The translations under genes and the position numbers were made by a program. Positions 50,401 to 57,479 of a DNA stretch of 64,000 nucleotides are shown piece after piece (positions within the stretch are counted from its first letter, which is position 1; every line of letters begins with the position of its first letter). The notes beneath the pieces were generated by a model. That model worked only from the letters and a program-made list of their open reading frames with translations. It was not told where the DNA came from and searched no databases. This DNA is from Enterococcus faecalis_A. Its GTDB lineage: Bacteria > Bacillota > Bacilli > Lactobacillales > Enterococcaceae. The DNA lies in the NCBI GenBank assembly GCA_051295955.1, contig JBPDWA010000006.1, forward strand, positions 124,001 to 188,000. Direction: 5' to 3'.

Positions 50401-51642
50401 AGTTTTACAAAGGAAATGAAAAAAAGTCACACCTTGCTTTTACCGATGCTTAGTCCGATTCATCAAACGGGTTTAGTAGATGTTGCCTTAAAGGCTTCTG
50501 GCTACAACGTGGTTTGTTTGCCAGCTCAAGATAAAGCTGCCATCAACGTTGGCTTAAAATATGTCAATAACGATGCTTGCTACCCGGCAATTATTTCTAT
50601 CGGTCAATTGGTTGCGGCTTTAGAAAGCGGCGCCTATGATTTGCAAAATACCAGCGTTTTAATGACGCAAACCGGCGGCGGTTGTCGGGCAACCAATTAT
50701 ATCCCTTTATTACGTAAAGCATTAGCTGATGCCGGTTTTCCACAAGTTCCAGTGGTTTCAATTTCCATGGGGAACAAAGGTGTTGAATCAAATCCAGGGT
50801 TTAAGTTTACCTTACCAATGCTGAAACGTTTAGTAGTTGCTTTTTTATACGGGGATTTATTTGAACGTGTAGTTTATCGGACACGACCTTATGAATATGA
50901 AGCAGGGACGATTGATCGGCTGCATCAATATTGGCTACAGCGAGTAAAAGGCAATGTTTGCAATGGCTCCTTTACACAATTTAATTATTTAATGAAAAAA
51001 ATTATCCGAGAATTTGATGAAGTACCGCTGCGAGATCATTCCAAGCCAAAAGTTGGTGTTGTAGGAGAAATTTTAGTTAAGTACTCGCCAACGGCTAACA
51101 ATGATTTAATCCGTCTGTTGGAAGCCGAAGGAGCCGAAGTCGTCGTGCCAGAGATTGTCGGCTTTATGAATTATTCTTTATACAACCAAATTTGGGAATA
51201 TCAACATCTTGGAAAATCTAAGCAGAGTAAGCGCTTGGCAGAATTCGCATTAAAAATAATTGAATTCGTTGAAAAACCACTGGATAAAGCATTGCGTAAA
51301 TCACATCGTTTTGAGGGAGTAAGTTCCATTCATACAATGGCTCATGATGCACAAGCGATTCTCTCAATTGGGAATCATACTGGTGAAGGTTGGTTTTTAA
51401 CGGCAGAAATGATTGAACTTTTAAAACATGACGTGAACAACATTGTATGTCTCCAACCATTTGGCTGTCTGCCAAATCATATTGTCGGCAAGGGAGTAAT
51501 GAAAGAGCTACGACGACAATACCCCAAAGCAAATATTGCGGCAATTGATTATGATCCCGGTGTTTCTGTAGTGAACCAGTTAAACCGGATCCGGCTGATG
51601 ATGGCAACTGCACATAAAATGCAAAAAAAGACGACAAGTTAA
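47401..51642 (+). CDS. Giant 2-hydroxyacyl-CoA dehydratase activase-like protein (BcrAD/BadFG, DUF2229)
   Basis: A 1413-aa protein. It has two tandem ASKHA ATPase domains: residues ~1-275 (GIDVGSTTVKLVLLD, NGSCAGGTGAFIDQ) and ~319-580 (YLGIDAGSTTTKVALID, NEACSSGCGSFIET near 440). In each, the Cys in the CxGG/CSSG loop is where activases hold a bridging Fe-S cluster. Next come a Cys cluster (HCGLCENNCRL near 603 and NRCERG), a DUF2229 region from ~672 and an HgdB-like C-terminal part (VCLQPFGCLPNHI). Activases transfer electrons to radical 2-hydroxyacyl-CoA dehydratases. No separate dehydratase gene is in the window, and the true substrate of this long family is unknown. AAGGAGAG precedes the ATG. 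Confidence 0.88.
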   Translation: MVVRAGIDVGSTTVKLVLLDEDDQTLFTKYERHYSDVKAATEKVLKEAVHTIGEKQLLTMSITGSGGIGLADVLAIPFVQEVIACTKTVETLIPETDVAIELGGEDAKITFFDGTLEQRMNGSCAGGTGAFIDQMAALLKTDANGLNELAKNYQTIYPIASRCGVFAKTDVQPLINEGAAKEDIAASIFQAVVNQTIAGLAAGRKIKGNIAFLGGPLFFMSELRKRFIETLHLSEEQIIFPDHPQLFVALGAALYSQDAGTTTLAQLLTSLTAGDQQKLKPTDTLAPLFNNQTELAAFRQRHAQAQAPKKDLQQHQGPAYLGIDAGSTTTKVALIDESGNLLFSYYGNNQGQPLATTRKVLTKLYQQLPTTVYIGKAAVTGYGEHLIKHALKVDLGEVETVAHYKAANYFQPGVDFILDIGGQDMKAMTVKNGVLSSIQLNEACSSGCGSFIETFATSLNYDVKTFAQTALSAQAPVDLGSRCTVFMNSKVKQVQKEGASVGDISAGLSYSVIKNALHKVIKVRRPEELGQKIVCQGGTFYNEAVLRAFELISEREVVRPSIAGLMGAYGAALIALENYEIGDETTLLSLAELADFSATNEFTHCGLCENNCRLTVTMFSDGRQFITGNRCERGARIKVKKEDRKVNLVDYKYRRLFHYRSLRATKAPRGRIGLPRVLNMYENYPLWHTFFTELGFCVELSPRSNKEIYEAGIETIPSDTICYPAKMVHGHIQALVAAKVPLIFYPGVVYEQQESAQADNHFNCPIVQSYPEVIRLNVDAIRDGAVDYRNPYINLADEAAVAAVLTQTFADLGITGEEIQQALRHGYKELAAFKKELQAKGEATVAMLAQKGERGMVLSGRPYHIDPEINHGIAEVITQEGFHVLTEDSISHLGDVGNLRVVNQWVYHSRLYAAARVVAKMKNLELVQLNSFGCGLDAVTTDQVAEIMEKAGKIYTVLKIDEGANLGAIRIRLRSLKAAVNERATKPFVPKAVRKEPGKISFTKEMKKSHTLLLPMLSPIHQTGLVDVALKASGYNVVCLPAQDKAAINVGLKYVNNDACYPAIISIGQLVAALESGAYDLQNTSVLMTQTGGGCRATNYIPLLRKALADAGFPQVPVVSISMGNKGVESNPGFKFTLPMLKRLVVAFLYGDLFERVVYRTRPYEYEAGTIDRLHQYWLQRVKGNVCNGSFTQFNYLMKKIIREFDEVPLRDHSKPKVGVVGEILVKYSPTANNDLIRLLEAEGAEVVVPEIVGFMNYSLYNQIWEYQHLGKSKQSKRLAEFALKIIEFVEKPLDKALRKSHRFEGVSSIHTMAHDAQAILSIGNHTGEGWFLTAEMIELLKHDVNNIVCLQPFGCLPNHIVGKGVMKELRRQYPKANIAAIDYDPGVSVVNQLNRIRLMMATAHKMQKKTTS

Positions 51643-51788
51643 AATATGAAAGCTGTTGTAACCACAATTAACTAACAAAGTTGAGAACTTCCCAGGATAA
51701 AAATGCGGCTTAGTATATCGGTCTTATTTTTATAGCTAAAACAAAAAATATTAAAAAGGAATTATTCTTAATTGTTTTGAAAATGTGG

Positions 51789-51817
51789 TTGTTTACGAAA
51801 TATATACCAGTTATAAT
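51789..51817 (+). promoter_or_regulatory. Promoter of the second GntR gene
   Basis: TTGTTT at 51789-51794 and TATAAT at 51812-51817, spacer 17 bp. Two ribosome-binding-like runs (AAGGAG near 51821 and AAGGAGGG near 51836) follow; the second serves the gene. Confidence 0.6.
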
Positions 51818-51849
51818 AAAAAGGAGCGTAAAAAAAGGAGGGAAATAAA

Positions 51850-52557
51850 ATGGATTCCAGTGTACCAATTTACATTCAGATACACGATGCCATTAAAGCG
51901 GACATTGAAAAAGGCCTTTGGAAAATCGGTGATCGATTACCGTCAGAACGGGAATTAGCCTTAAAATTCAATGTTAGCCGCATGACATTACGGCAAGCAA
52001 TTCAAACCTTAGCAGATGAAGGGATTTTAGAACGCAAAATTGGTTCTGGAACCTACGTTGCAAGAAAAAAAGTTCAAGAAAGAATGACTGGCACCACTAG
52101 TTTTACGGATATCATGCTCTCGCAAAACCGGACACCGTCCAGTCGAACCATCTCTTACTTTGTTACCAAACCAAGTTCCAGTGAAATGGAAATGCTACAG
52201 TTATCAGAAGAAGAATCAATTTTGCGGATGGAACGAATTCGTTATGCCGATGAAATCGCAATTTGCTTTGAAGTGGCAAGTATTCCATATTCTCTAGTAT
52301 CTCAATACACTAAAGCGGAGATCTCACATTCCTTGTATAAAACACTCGAAGAAAAAGGCGGCAATAAAATCGGTCACGCCAACCAAACGATCTCTGCCAT
52401 GCTAGCCTCAGAACAAATTGCGGAATATCTGGAGCTCAAACGAGGAGATGCTATTTTACGTTTGCGACAAATTTCGTATTTCGAAACCGGTCAGCCATTT
52501 GAGTATGTACGCACACAATACGCTGGGAATCGTTTTGAATTTTACTTGGAAAAATAA
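51850..52557 (+). CDS. GntR family regulator, HutC/UTRA type
   Basis: A 235-aa regulator. The N-terminal wHTH covers residues ~5-72 (YIQIHDAIKADIEKG, LPSERELALKFNVSRMTLRQAIQTLADEG) and a UTRA domain spans ~90-232 (GTTSFTDIMLSQNRTPSS ... YFETGQPFEYVRTQYAGNRFEF). The domain pattern resembles regulators of amino-sugar or phosphonate uptake such as NagR, but no target operon is adjacent: the next genes are convergent and belong to queuosine uptake. Monocistronic. Confidence 0.9.
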   Translation: MDSSVPIYIQIHDAIKADIEKGLWKIGDRLPSERELALKFNVSRMTLRQAIQTLADEGILERKIGSGTYVARKKVQERMTGTTSFTDIMLSQNRTPSSRTISYFVTKPSSSEMEMLQLSEEESILRMERIRYADEIAICFEVASIPYSLVSQYTKAEISHSLYKTLEEKGGNKIGHANQTISAMLASEQIAEYLELKRGDAILRLRQISYFETGQPFEYVRTQYAGNRFEFYLEK

Positions 52558-52608
52558 AAACACCTGCAGTTTCTCTGTTGTTGGGAAAGCTGCCGGTGTT
52601 TCTTTTTT
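52557..52608 (+). terminator. Terminator between the GntR gene and queT
   Basis: AACACC.GCAG.TTTC and GAAA.CTGC.GGTGTT pair with small interruptions and end in CTTTTTT. Confidence 0.72.
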
Positions 52609-53116
52609 ATTGGTTCAAGTTAATTTTTTTGGTGATTAAATAAAAGATACAACCGCCAACAGTCATTGATAAGAATTCACCAATGGCAACTGTCAGCCAT
52701 GTATAGAAGAAGGGCAGCTGATAAAATAAAGTGAGAGAAGCTGCTACTGTAAACATCGAGACGGAAAAAATAACTGCAGTCGTCACCATTTTGCTAATTA
52801 AGCGGCGTTGGTGTTTTATCATCGCATAACTCAGCCATAATACAATACAAGTAGATAAACTACCGCTAAGCACATCGACGAATCCTAAAGGTGATTGAAG
52901 ATTAGCAAGGGCAACTCCTAAGGTAATAGACCAGATATATCGTTTATTGAATATGCCTAAGTAGTTAAACATCTCGGATAAACGAAGTTGAATGGCACCA
53001 AAACTAAAAGGTGCCAAAGCTAGGGTTGTCACTACATACAGTGCAGTAATTAGCGCCATTTTGGCGATTACTGCGGCAGAAATTCGACGAGTCTGTAGGT
53101 TGGATGGTTGATTCAT
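52607..53116 (-). CDS. queT: Queuosine precursor transporter, QueT (ECF S component)
   Basis: A 169-aa membrane protein with five to six helices, the substrate-binding S component of an ECF transporter for preQ1/preQ0. Seen: the QueT motifs TTLALAPFSFGAIQLRLSEMFNYL and GVALANLQSPLGFVDV (as parts of longer conserved helices). The ECF A and T subunits are not in the window and are presumably the shared module. The start codon follows AAAGGAG, which is sequestered in the preQ1-II-type leader described separately. Confidence 0.92.
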   Translation of the reverse strand: MNQPSNLQTRRISAAVIAKMALITALYVVTTLALAPFSFGAIQLRLSEMFNYLGIFNKRYIWSITLGVALANLQSPLGFVDVLSGSLSTCIVLWLSYAMIKHQRRLISKMVTTAVIFSVSMFTVAASLTLFYQLPFFYTWLTVAIGEFLSMTVGGCIFYLITKKINLNQ

Positions 53117-53119
53117 TTG

Positions 53120-53210
53120 TCATTCTCCTTTGTAAAACAGAAACCTGTTTTAGTAATAACCATGACCAAAGGAAGGGCGTGAAGCCAACTGAAGTGCCAT
53201 GGTGTGAGTA
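53120..53210 (-). promoter_or_regulatory. preQ1-II (COG4708-type) riboswitch of queT
   Basis: Read on the minus strand: ACCATG (53203-53198) pairs with CATGGT (53164-53159). The loop carries TCCTTTG (53173-53167), complementary to CAAAGGA at the ribosome binding site (53132-53126), giving an H-type pseudoknot. Between these lie TTATTAC and an embedded hairpin AAAACAG/CTGTTTT. This order, including the ATTAC stretch and the internal hairpin before the Shine-Dalgarno, matches the preQ1-II class known upstream of queT in Lactobacillales. Ligand binding would hide the binding site and stop translation. Confidence 0.78.
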
Positions 53211-53261
53211 GTTTCACTAATCATCATCATACTGAAAGCTTGTACAACTGTAAAGGGTTTT

Positions 53262-54026
53262 TTACTTTTCTAACCAGCCGCCGTCAATTGGAAAGACGCT
53301 GCCGTGAATATAATCAGCACAGTTACTGGCTAAGAATAGGGTTAAAGCAGCAACTTCTGACGGTTGAGCCCAGCGACCAGCCGGCGTTTCTTTTGCCACC
53401 CAAGCAGCCAGCTCGGCGGTACCAGCAAAATCAGCTGCATTCATCGGAGTTTTAATCGCTCCAGGGGCAATTGCATTGGCGCGAATACCATATTTAGCAT
53501 AATCCAGATCTACTTGCTTGGTATAACCGATAATGGCATGCTTGGCGGTCGTGTAAGCTGCACCGCCGCCACCTGCTACGAGACCAGCAATTGAAGCCAT
53601 GTTGATGATTACCCCTTGTTTTTGTTGAATAAACTGCGGTAAAACAGTATTTGTTGTATGGAAGCTACCTTTAACATTGGTGTTCATTACTCGTTCCCAT
53701 AACTTCTCAGAAGTCTCTAGCGTAGGCTTGTAAGCATCTAAAATACCCGCAGTATTTACTAAGACATCAATTGTTCCAAAGCGCTGATTGGCTAAATAAA
53801 CTGCTTGTTGTACTTGCTGTAACTGACTGACATCTCCTGGAAAATAATCAAATTGGCCAGGATGGTGTTTAACTCGTTGAGCAGTGGCAGCTAAACCGAC
53901 TGGATCAATATCCAGGGCAAAAACGTTCGCACCTTGCTCAGTGAAAGCCTGCGCTTGGGCTTGACCGATACCAGAAGCTGCTCCTGTTATCCAAATATGT
54001 TTTCCTTGATATTCCGTAAAATTCAT
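53262..54026 (-). CDS. SDR family oxidoreductase
   Basis: A 254-aa NAD(P)-dependent short-chain dehydrogenase. Seen: cofactor motif ITGAASGIGQAQAQAF, NTAGIL, catalytic Ser in INMASIAGLV, YTTAKHAIIGYTKQ (YxxxK) and PGAIKTPM. An Asp after beta-2 (ALDIDP) suggests NAD preference. Substrate is not clear; the closest known types are 3-hydroxyacyl or polyol dehydrogenases. The start at 54026 follows AAAGGAG. A leader of about 170 nt with two hairpins, the second terminator-like, precedes it. Confidence 0.87.
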   Translation of the reverse strand: MNFTEYQGKHIWITGAASGIGQAQAQAFTEQGANVFALDIDPVGLAATAQRVKHHPGQFDYFPGDVSQLQQVQQAVYLANQRFGTIDVLVNTAGILDAYKPTLETSEKLWERVMNTNVKGSFHTTNTVLPQFIQQKQGVIINMASIAGLVAGGGGAAYTTAKHAIIGYTKQVDLDYAKYGIRANAIAPGAIKTPMNAADFAGTAELAAWVAKETPAGRWAQPSEVAALTLFLASNCADYIHGSVFPIDGGWLEK

Positions 54027-54055
54027 CAGTAACTCCTTTCTAAGTTTTGTTCGAT

Positions 54056-54161
54056 AAAAAAGACGAAAGGGAGCAACCTGAAAGTCGTTAAGACAAGGTT
54101 CTACTCCCTGCAAATTAGACAGCCATTAGCTTAAGGCAAAAAGCATAAATAGCGGCTGTCT
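54056..54161 (-). promoter_or_regulatory. Leader with two hairpins before the SDR gene: possible attenuator or riboswitch
   Basis: On the minus strand, AGACAGCC...GGCTGTCT (54161-54117) is followed by GGGAG..AACCT / AGGTT..TCCC (54108-54069) and then TTTCGTCTTTTTT. A hairpin plus T-run located between promoter and gene suggests premature termination control. It does not match a riboswitch class that I recognise. Confidence 0.5.
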
Positions 54162-54228
54162 TAATATTGGTTTTTACCGAATCTCGTTTGCTCTGGTATT
54201 TTATGATAGCACCATTGAATCGTAGTGT

Positions 54229-54465
54229 TTAATTTTCTGCGACAATTTCCCAGTCATTGGCTAGGATATCGCAAGGCGTTGGTGAAAACATGCTGTATCC
54301 TTCATCAGATGTTTTGATCAAAAAGTAAGGAGTCACTTGTAAAAATTCTCCAGAGGAAGTGCCGATCTCATCGCGCAATTCAATAAACAGCTCATAACCA
54401 CTCCAGCCTTTACGAACGGCTTTAGCTCCTTGTTTAATCCGAGGTAAAACGGCTTCAAAAGTCAT
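54229..54465 (-). CDS. DUF2829 (Tad2-like fold) protein
   Basis: A 78-aa protein of the DUF2829 family. Seen: the family N-terminus FEAVLPRIKQGAKAVRKGW, a middle QVTPYFLIKTSDEGYSMFSP, and the C-terminal DILANDWEIV. Some phage DUF2829 proteins (Tad2) trap the signalling molecule of Thoeris defence; many chromosomal members have unknown roles. It sits 16 bp after yigZ on the same strand with AAGGAG upstream, and nothing around it looks like a prophage. Confidence 0.83.
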   Translation of the reverse strand: MTFEAVLPRIKQGAKAVRKGWSGYELFIELRDEIGTSSGEFLQVTPYFLIKTSDEGYSMFSPTPCDILANDWEIVAEN

Positions 54466-54481
54466 CTCTGATAGCTCCTTT

Positions 54482-55120
54482 TTATTCTATAATTGGTTGT
54501 TCATAATAGCTTGTCGGTCCATTTTCAAGTGTCACTTGTCCATTTAACAGCTCAACAACTGCTGCAGAAAACATTGGTACTTCTATTTCATCCACTAAAC
54601 AAATTAATTGAATACACTCAGTATAGATCGTCTCTTTTATAGTATAAGCTCCATTTTCTAAAAAGGATTGTAATTTTCCTAAAAGTGGATAACTAATCGT
54701 AATTGTCACGGCTTGTTGCAGTTTGCCGATCACCAGACCGATTTCACCAATTGTGTGGGAAACTGCCTGTCCATAAGCCCGGATTAAGCCACCCGTACCT
54801 AATTTAATGCCGCCAAAGTAACGACTCACGACGGCCGCTACATTTTGCAGCTCTTTTTTTTTTAAAACTTCCAGCATTGGCATACCAGCAGTTCCGCTTG
54901 GCTCACCATCGTCATTGCTTCGTTGTAATTGATTGTCTGCTCCAATAACAAAGGCGCTACAATTGTGGTTTGCTTTCCAATGTTCTTTTTTCTTTGCATC
55001 AATGAACGCTTTGGCAGCTGCTTCGGTATCAACCCGTTTTAATGTGCAAATAAAGCGTGATTTTTTAATTTCGATTTCACTGATGCCATCTGCTTTAATC
55101 GTACGGTACGTTTTTTGCAT
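54482..55120 (-). CDS. yigZ: YigZ/IMPACT family protein
   Basis: A 212-aa protein with an N-terminal UPF0029/Impact domain (residues ~1-125: EIEIKKSRFICTLKRV, DDGEPSGTAGMPML, VSRYFGGIKLGTGGLIRAYG) and a C-terminal DUF1949 ferredoxin-like domain. Eukaryotic IMPACT modulates Gcn2; the bacterial role is not settled. The start at 55120 is standard. It is divergent from the DUF7662 gene and probably cotranscribed with the DUF2829 gene. Confidence 0.92.
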   Translation of the reverse strand: MQKTYRTIKADGISEIEIKKSRFICTLKRVDTEAAAKAFIDAKKKEHWKANHNCSAFVIGADNQLQRSNDDGEPSGTAGMPMLEVLKKKELQNVAAVVSRYFGGIKLGTGGLIRAYGQAVSHTIGEIGLVIGKLQQAVTITISYPLLGKLQSFLENGAYTIKETIYTECIQLICLVDEIEVPMFSAAVVELLNGQVTLENGPTSYYEQPIIE

Positions 55121-55208
55121 ACGCTCGTCCTTTACTTTGAGAATAACTTTAGTATAAAAAAGAAACGAGAGCAGTGCAACTTTTTCTCAAAAATAAACGA
55201 ATGCCAAT

Positions 55209-55236
55209 TTGAAAATTCGTGCTTTTATGCGATAAT
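55209..55236 (+). promoter_or_regulatory. Promoter of the DUF7662 gene
   Basis: TTGAAA at 55209-55214 and GATAAT at 55231-55236, spacer 16 bp, 23 bp before the start codon. Confidence 0.5.
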
Positions 55237-55259
55237 AAAAAGAAAAGGGAGTGAGTGAA

Positions 55260-55547
55260 ATGGAACGCACACGTCAAAAAAAATATGACAGCATCACCCA
55301 CTATTTAAAAGCTAATGGCGGTTCACAAGTTACCTTGACTTTTACGCAGTTTGACGAACTTCTTTTTCCTCATTCGGGCTTACCGAAAACGGCCAGAACA
55401 GAAATTGACTGGTGGGCTAACGACTACAAACATCCGGAAAAAGGGGCGTACGGTTGGTTAAATGCTGGCTACCAAGTTATCCAAGTGAATTTTGACAAAG
55501 AATATGTAGTATTTAATAAATTATTAAAATCTACATGGCTTGTTTAA
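55260..55547 (+). CDS. DUF7662 domain protein
   Basis: A 95-aa small protein. Seen: YDSITHYLKANGGSQVTLTF, the central LPKTARTEIDWWAND and WLNAGYQVIQVNFD, which together match the family found in many bacteria and often annotated DUF7662. Function unknown; members resemble small DNA-associated or restriction-linked proteins but no such partner is here. ATG at 55260 with AAAGGGAG upstream; GTG at 55251 lies in that site and is rejected. Confidence 0.75.
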   Translation: MERTRQKKYDSITHYLKANGGSQVTLTFTQFDELLFPHSGLPKTARTEIDWWANDYKHPEKGAYGWLNAGYQVIQVNFDKEYVVFNKLLKSTWLV

Positions 55548-55582
55548 ATAAAGAATGAATCCGCTTTAAAAAACAGTCTTCG

Positions 55583-55610
55583 TTGACAAATAAGCGGGAT
55601 CATTTATAAT
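55583..55610 (+). promoter_or_regulatory. Consensus promoter of the orphan PTS IIB gene
   Basis: Perfect TTGACA (55583-55588) and perfect TATAAT (55605-55610) with a 16-bp spacer, 76 bp before the start codon. The strongest promoter in the window. Confidence 0.8.
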
Positions 55611-55685
55611 TAATATACTATACTTCATTTCGCCAAACGTCGAAAGCCCAAGGGTGATGACTATGATAAAAAAGGAGTGTTACAA

Positions 55686-56012
55686 ATGGCAAAAAAGACG
55701 ATTATGCTGGTTTGTTCTGCGGGGATGAGTACAAGTTTGCTAGTCACTAAAATGCAAAAAGCTGCCGCAGCAGAAGGAATTGAAACTGATATCTTTGCAG
55801 TCTCTGCTTCAGAAGCTGACAACAGCTTAGAAACCAAACCTGTGGATGTATTGCTTTTAGGTCCGCAAGTTCGCTTTATGAAAGGTGATTTTGAAAAGCG
55901 TTTAGCACCAAAAGGAATTCCGTTAGAAGTGATCAACATGGCAGATTATGGAATGATGAATGGTGAAAAAGTATTACAACAAGCGCTAACATTGATCAAA
56001 GAAGAAAATTGA
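55686..56012 (+). CDS. PTS lactose/cellobiose family IIB component
   Basis: A 108-aa phosphocarrier. The phosphorylated Cys10 lies in IMLVCSAGMSTSLLVTKM, followed by the family's VDVLLLGPQVRFM and C-terminal MNGEKVLQQALTLIKEE. It normally passes phosphate from IIA to a cellobiose or chitobiose IIC permease. No IIA, IIC or glycosidase is nearby, and the gene is monocistronic with a consensus promoter and its own terminator, so it may serve a distant permease or have a regulatory role. ATG at 55686 with AAAGGAG upstream. Confidence 0.9.
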   Translation: MAKKTIMLVCSAGMSTSLLVTKMQKAAAAEGIETDIFAVSASEADNSLETKPVDVLLLGPQVRFMKGDFEKRLAPKGIPLEVINMADYGMMNGEKVLQQALTLIKEEN

Positions 56013-56060
56013 GTGCTTCAATGATTTTTACAATTACCTTTTTTATAAAAATGGAGAACC

Positions 56061-56106
56061 AGCTAGGCGGAAAGTGAAAAATATTTTCCTCTAGCTTTTT
56101 TTATAG
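56061..56106 (+). terminator. Terminator after the PTS IIB gene
   Basis: AGCTAG..GGAAA and TTTTC.CTAGCT pair with a small internal loop, ending in a T7 tract. Confidence 0.82.
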
Positions 56107-56128
56107 TTTTAATGAAAAAAAGACCTAC

Positions 56129-56143
56129 TTGCGTAACTTATAA
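56129..56143 (+). promoter_or_regulatory. Candidate competence box of the comF operon
   Basis: TTGCGTAACTTATAA, 16 bp before the comFA ATG, is nearly identical to the motif 17 bp before comGA. Both are preceded by an A-rich stretch and a CTAC element. Confidence 0.45.
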
Positions 56144-56159
56144 GTAAGGGAGGTTTGTG

Positions 56160-57479
56160 ATGGAATATTTATGGGTAAGAAAGGTCTTAAAGGAGGAATG
56201 TAAAGGAAGCTTTTCAGTAGCAACTCAAGTTTTTCCCGCCTTTCAGCAGCTGAATCATTTAAAAGGTAAGTGCTTTCGCTGCAGTACAATCATTGACAAA
56301 CAACGAACGATGCTACCAACGGGTACTTATTATTGCAGTAACTGTATTCAATTGGGAAGGGTCACCTCAGATGCTTATTTTTATCATTTACCAGAGCCGC
56401 CTTTACAAGCTAGAGCTGTGTTATTCAATTGGCAGGGTAATTTGACTGCGGGGCAACAAAAGGTGTCCGCTCAGCTTAGACAAGCAGTGGCAAAGAAAGC
56501 TCCGCATTTAATTTGGGCAGTGACTGGCGCCGGAAAAACCGAGATGTTGTTTGCGACCTTGCATGAAAAATTACAAAAAGGTGCTCGCATTGCCCTTGCT
56601 TCACCTAGAGTGGACGTTTGTTTAGAGCTTTATCCGCGGATCCAAGCAGTTTTTCCAAAAGAAACAATTGCTTTATTACATGGGCAGCAAACGGCAGAAT
56701 ATCGCTATACTAAGTTGGTAATTTGCACGGTTCATCAGTTGTGGCGCTTTTATCAAGCCTTCGATCTTTTAATCGTAGATGAAGTGGATTCTTTTCCTTT
56801 TGTAAATAACCGTCCTCTTTATTATGGTGTACAACAAGCGCTTAAAACTTCTGGCAGTCTGGTTTATTTAACAGCTACGCCCACTAAAGAATTACAAGTT
56901 CAAATCAAAAAGAAATTGTTAGGAGTAAGTGTCTTACCAGCTCGCTATCATCGTCGTTTACTTCCAGTACCTAATTTAATGTGGTGCAGCCATTGGCAAC
57001 AAGTTTCTCACACACACAGCTTAAAAAAAGTATTGGCATTGATTCAACGCTTAATCAAACAAAACAAAGTCTTGCTATTTTGTCCCAGTATCAAATTGAT
57101 TAAACTATTGTATGAACAGCTTTCAACAGCTTTTCCGCAACAATCTGTGGAAATGGTTTATGGCGATGATAACGCTCGACTTGAGAAAGTGAAAGCAATG
57201 AGACAAGAACAAGTGGATCTTTTGATTACCACAACCATATTGGAACGAGGGGTAACTTTTGAGCGAGTTTCTGTTATTGTTTATGGAGCAAATCATCAAG
57301 TGTTTTCCGCTGCTGCTTTAGTGCAAATTGCTGGCCGAGTCGATCGGCGTTGGCATTATACAGAGGGGGAAGTTTGGTTTTTACACAGCGGACGTACGCA
57401 AGCACTTAACGAAGCTGTTCAACAAATTAAACATATGAATTATTTAGCAAAAGCGGAGGGATTGATTGATGAAGTGTAA
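56160..57479 (+). CDS. comFA: Competence DNA translocase ComFA
   Basis: A 439-aa cytosolic DEAD-box-like ATPase that helps pull transforming single-stranded DNA into the cell. An N-terminal four-Cys zinc finger (CFRCS ... YYCSNC) is followed by Walker A AVTGAGKTEM near residue 121, Walker B VDEVDSFPF, YLTATPT (motif III) and the C-terminal helicase motifs (ITTTILERGVTF, QIAGRVDRR). ATG at 56160 has GGGAGG 6 bp upstream. It overlaps comFC by 11 bp. Confidence 0.93.
   Translation: MEYLWVRKVLKEECKGSFSVATQVFPAFQQLNHLKGKCFRCSTIIDKQRTMLPTGTYYCSNCIQLGRVTSDAYFYHLPEPPLQARAVLFNWQGNLTAGQQKVSAQLRQAVAKKAPHLIWAVTGAGKTEMLFATLHEKLQKGARIALASPRVDVCLELYPRIQAVFPKETIALLHGQQTAEYRYTKLVICTVHQLWRFYQAFDLLIVDEVDSFPFVNNRPLYYGVQQALKTSGSLVYLTATPTKELQVQIKKKLLGVSVLPARYHRRLLPVPNLMWCSHWQQVSHTHSLKKVLALIQRLIKQNKVLLFCPSIKLIKLLYEQLSTAFPQQSVEMVYGDDNARLEKVKAMRQEQVDLLITTTILERGVTFERVSVIVYGANHQVFSAAALVQIAGRVDRRWHYTEGEVWFLHSGRTQALNEAVQQIKHMNYLAKAEGLIDEV

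Noticed and set aside
51218..51667. 149-aa minus-strand frame inside the activase gene
   Set aside because: It is antisense to a well-conserved domain, with no binding site; a shadow frame.
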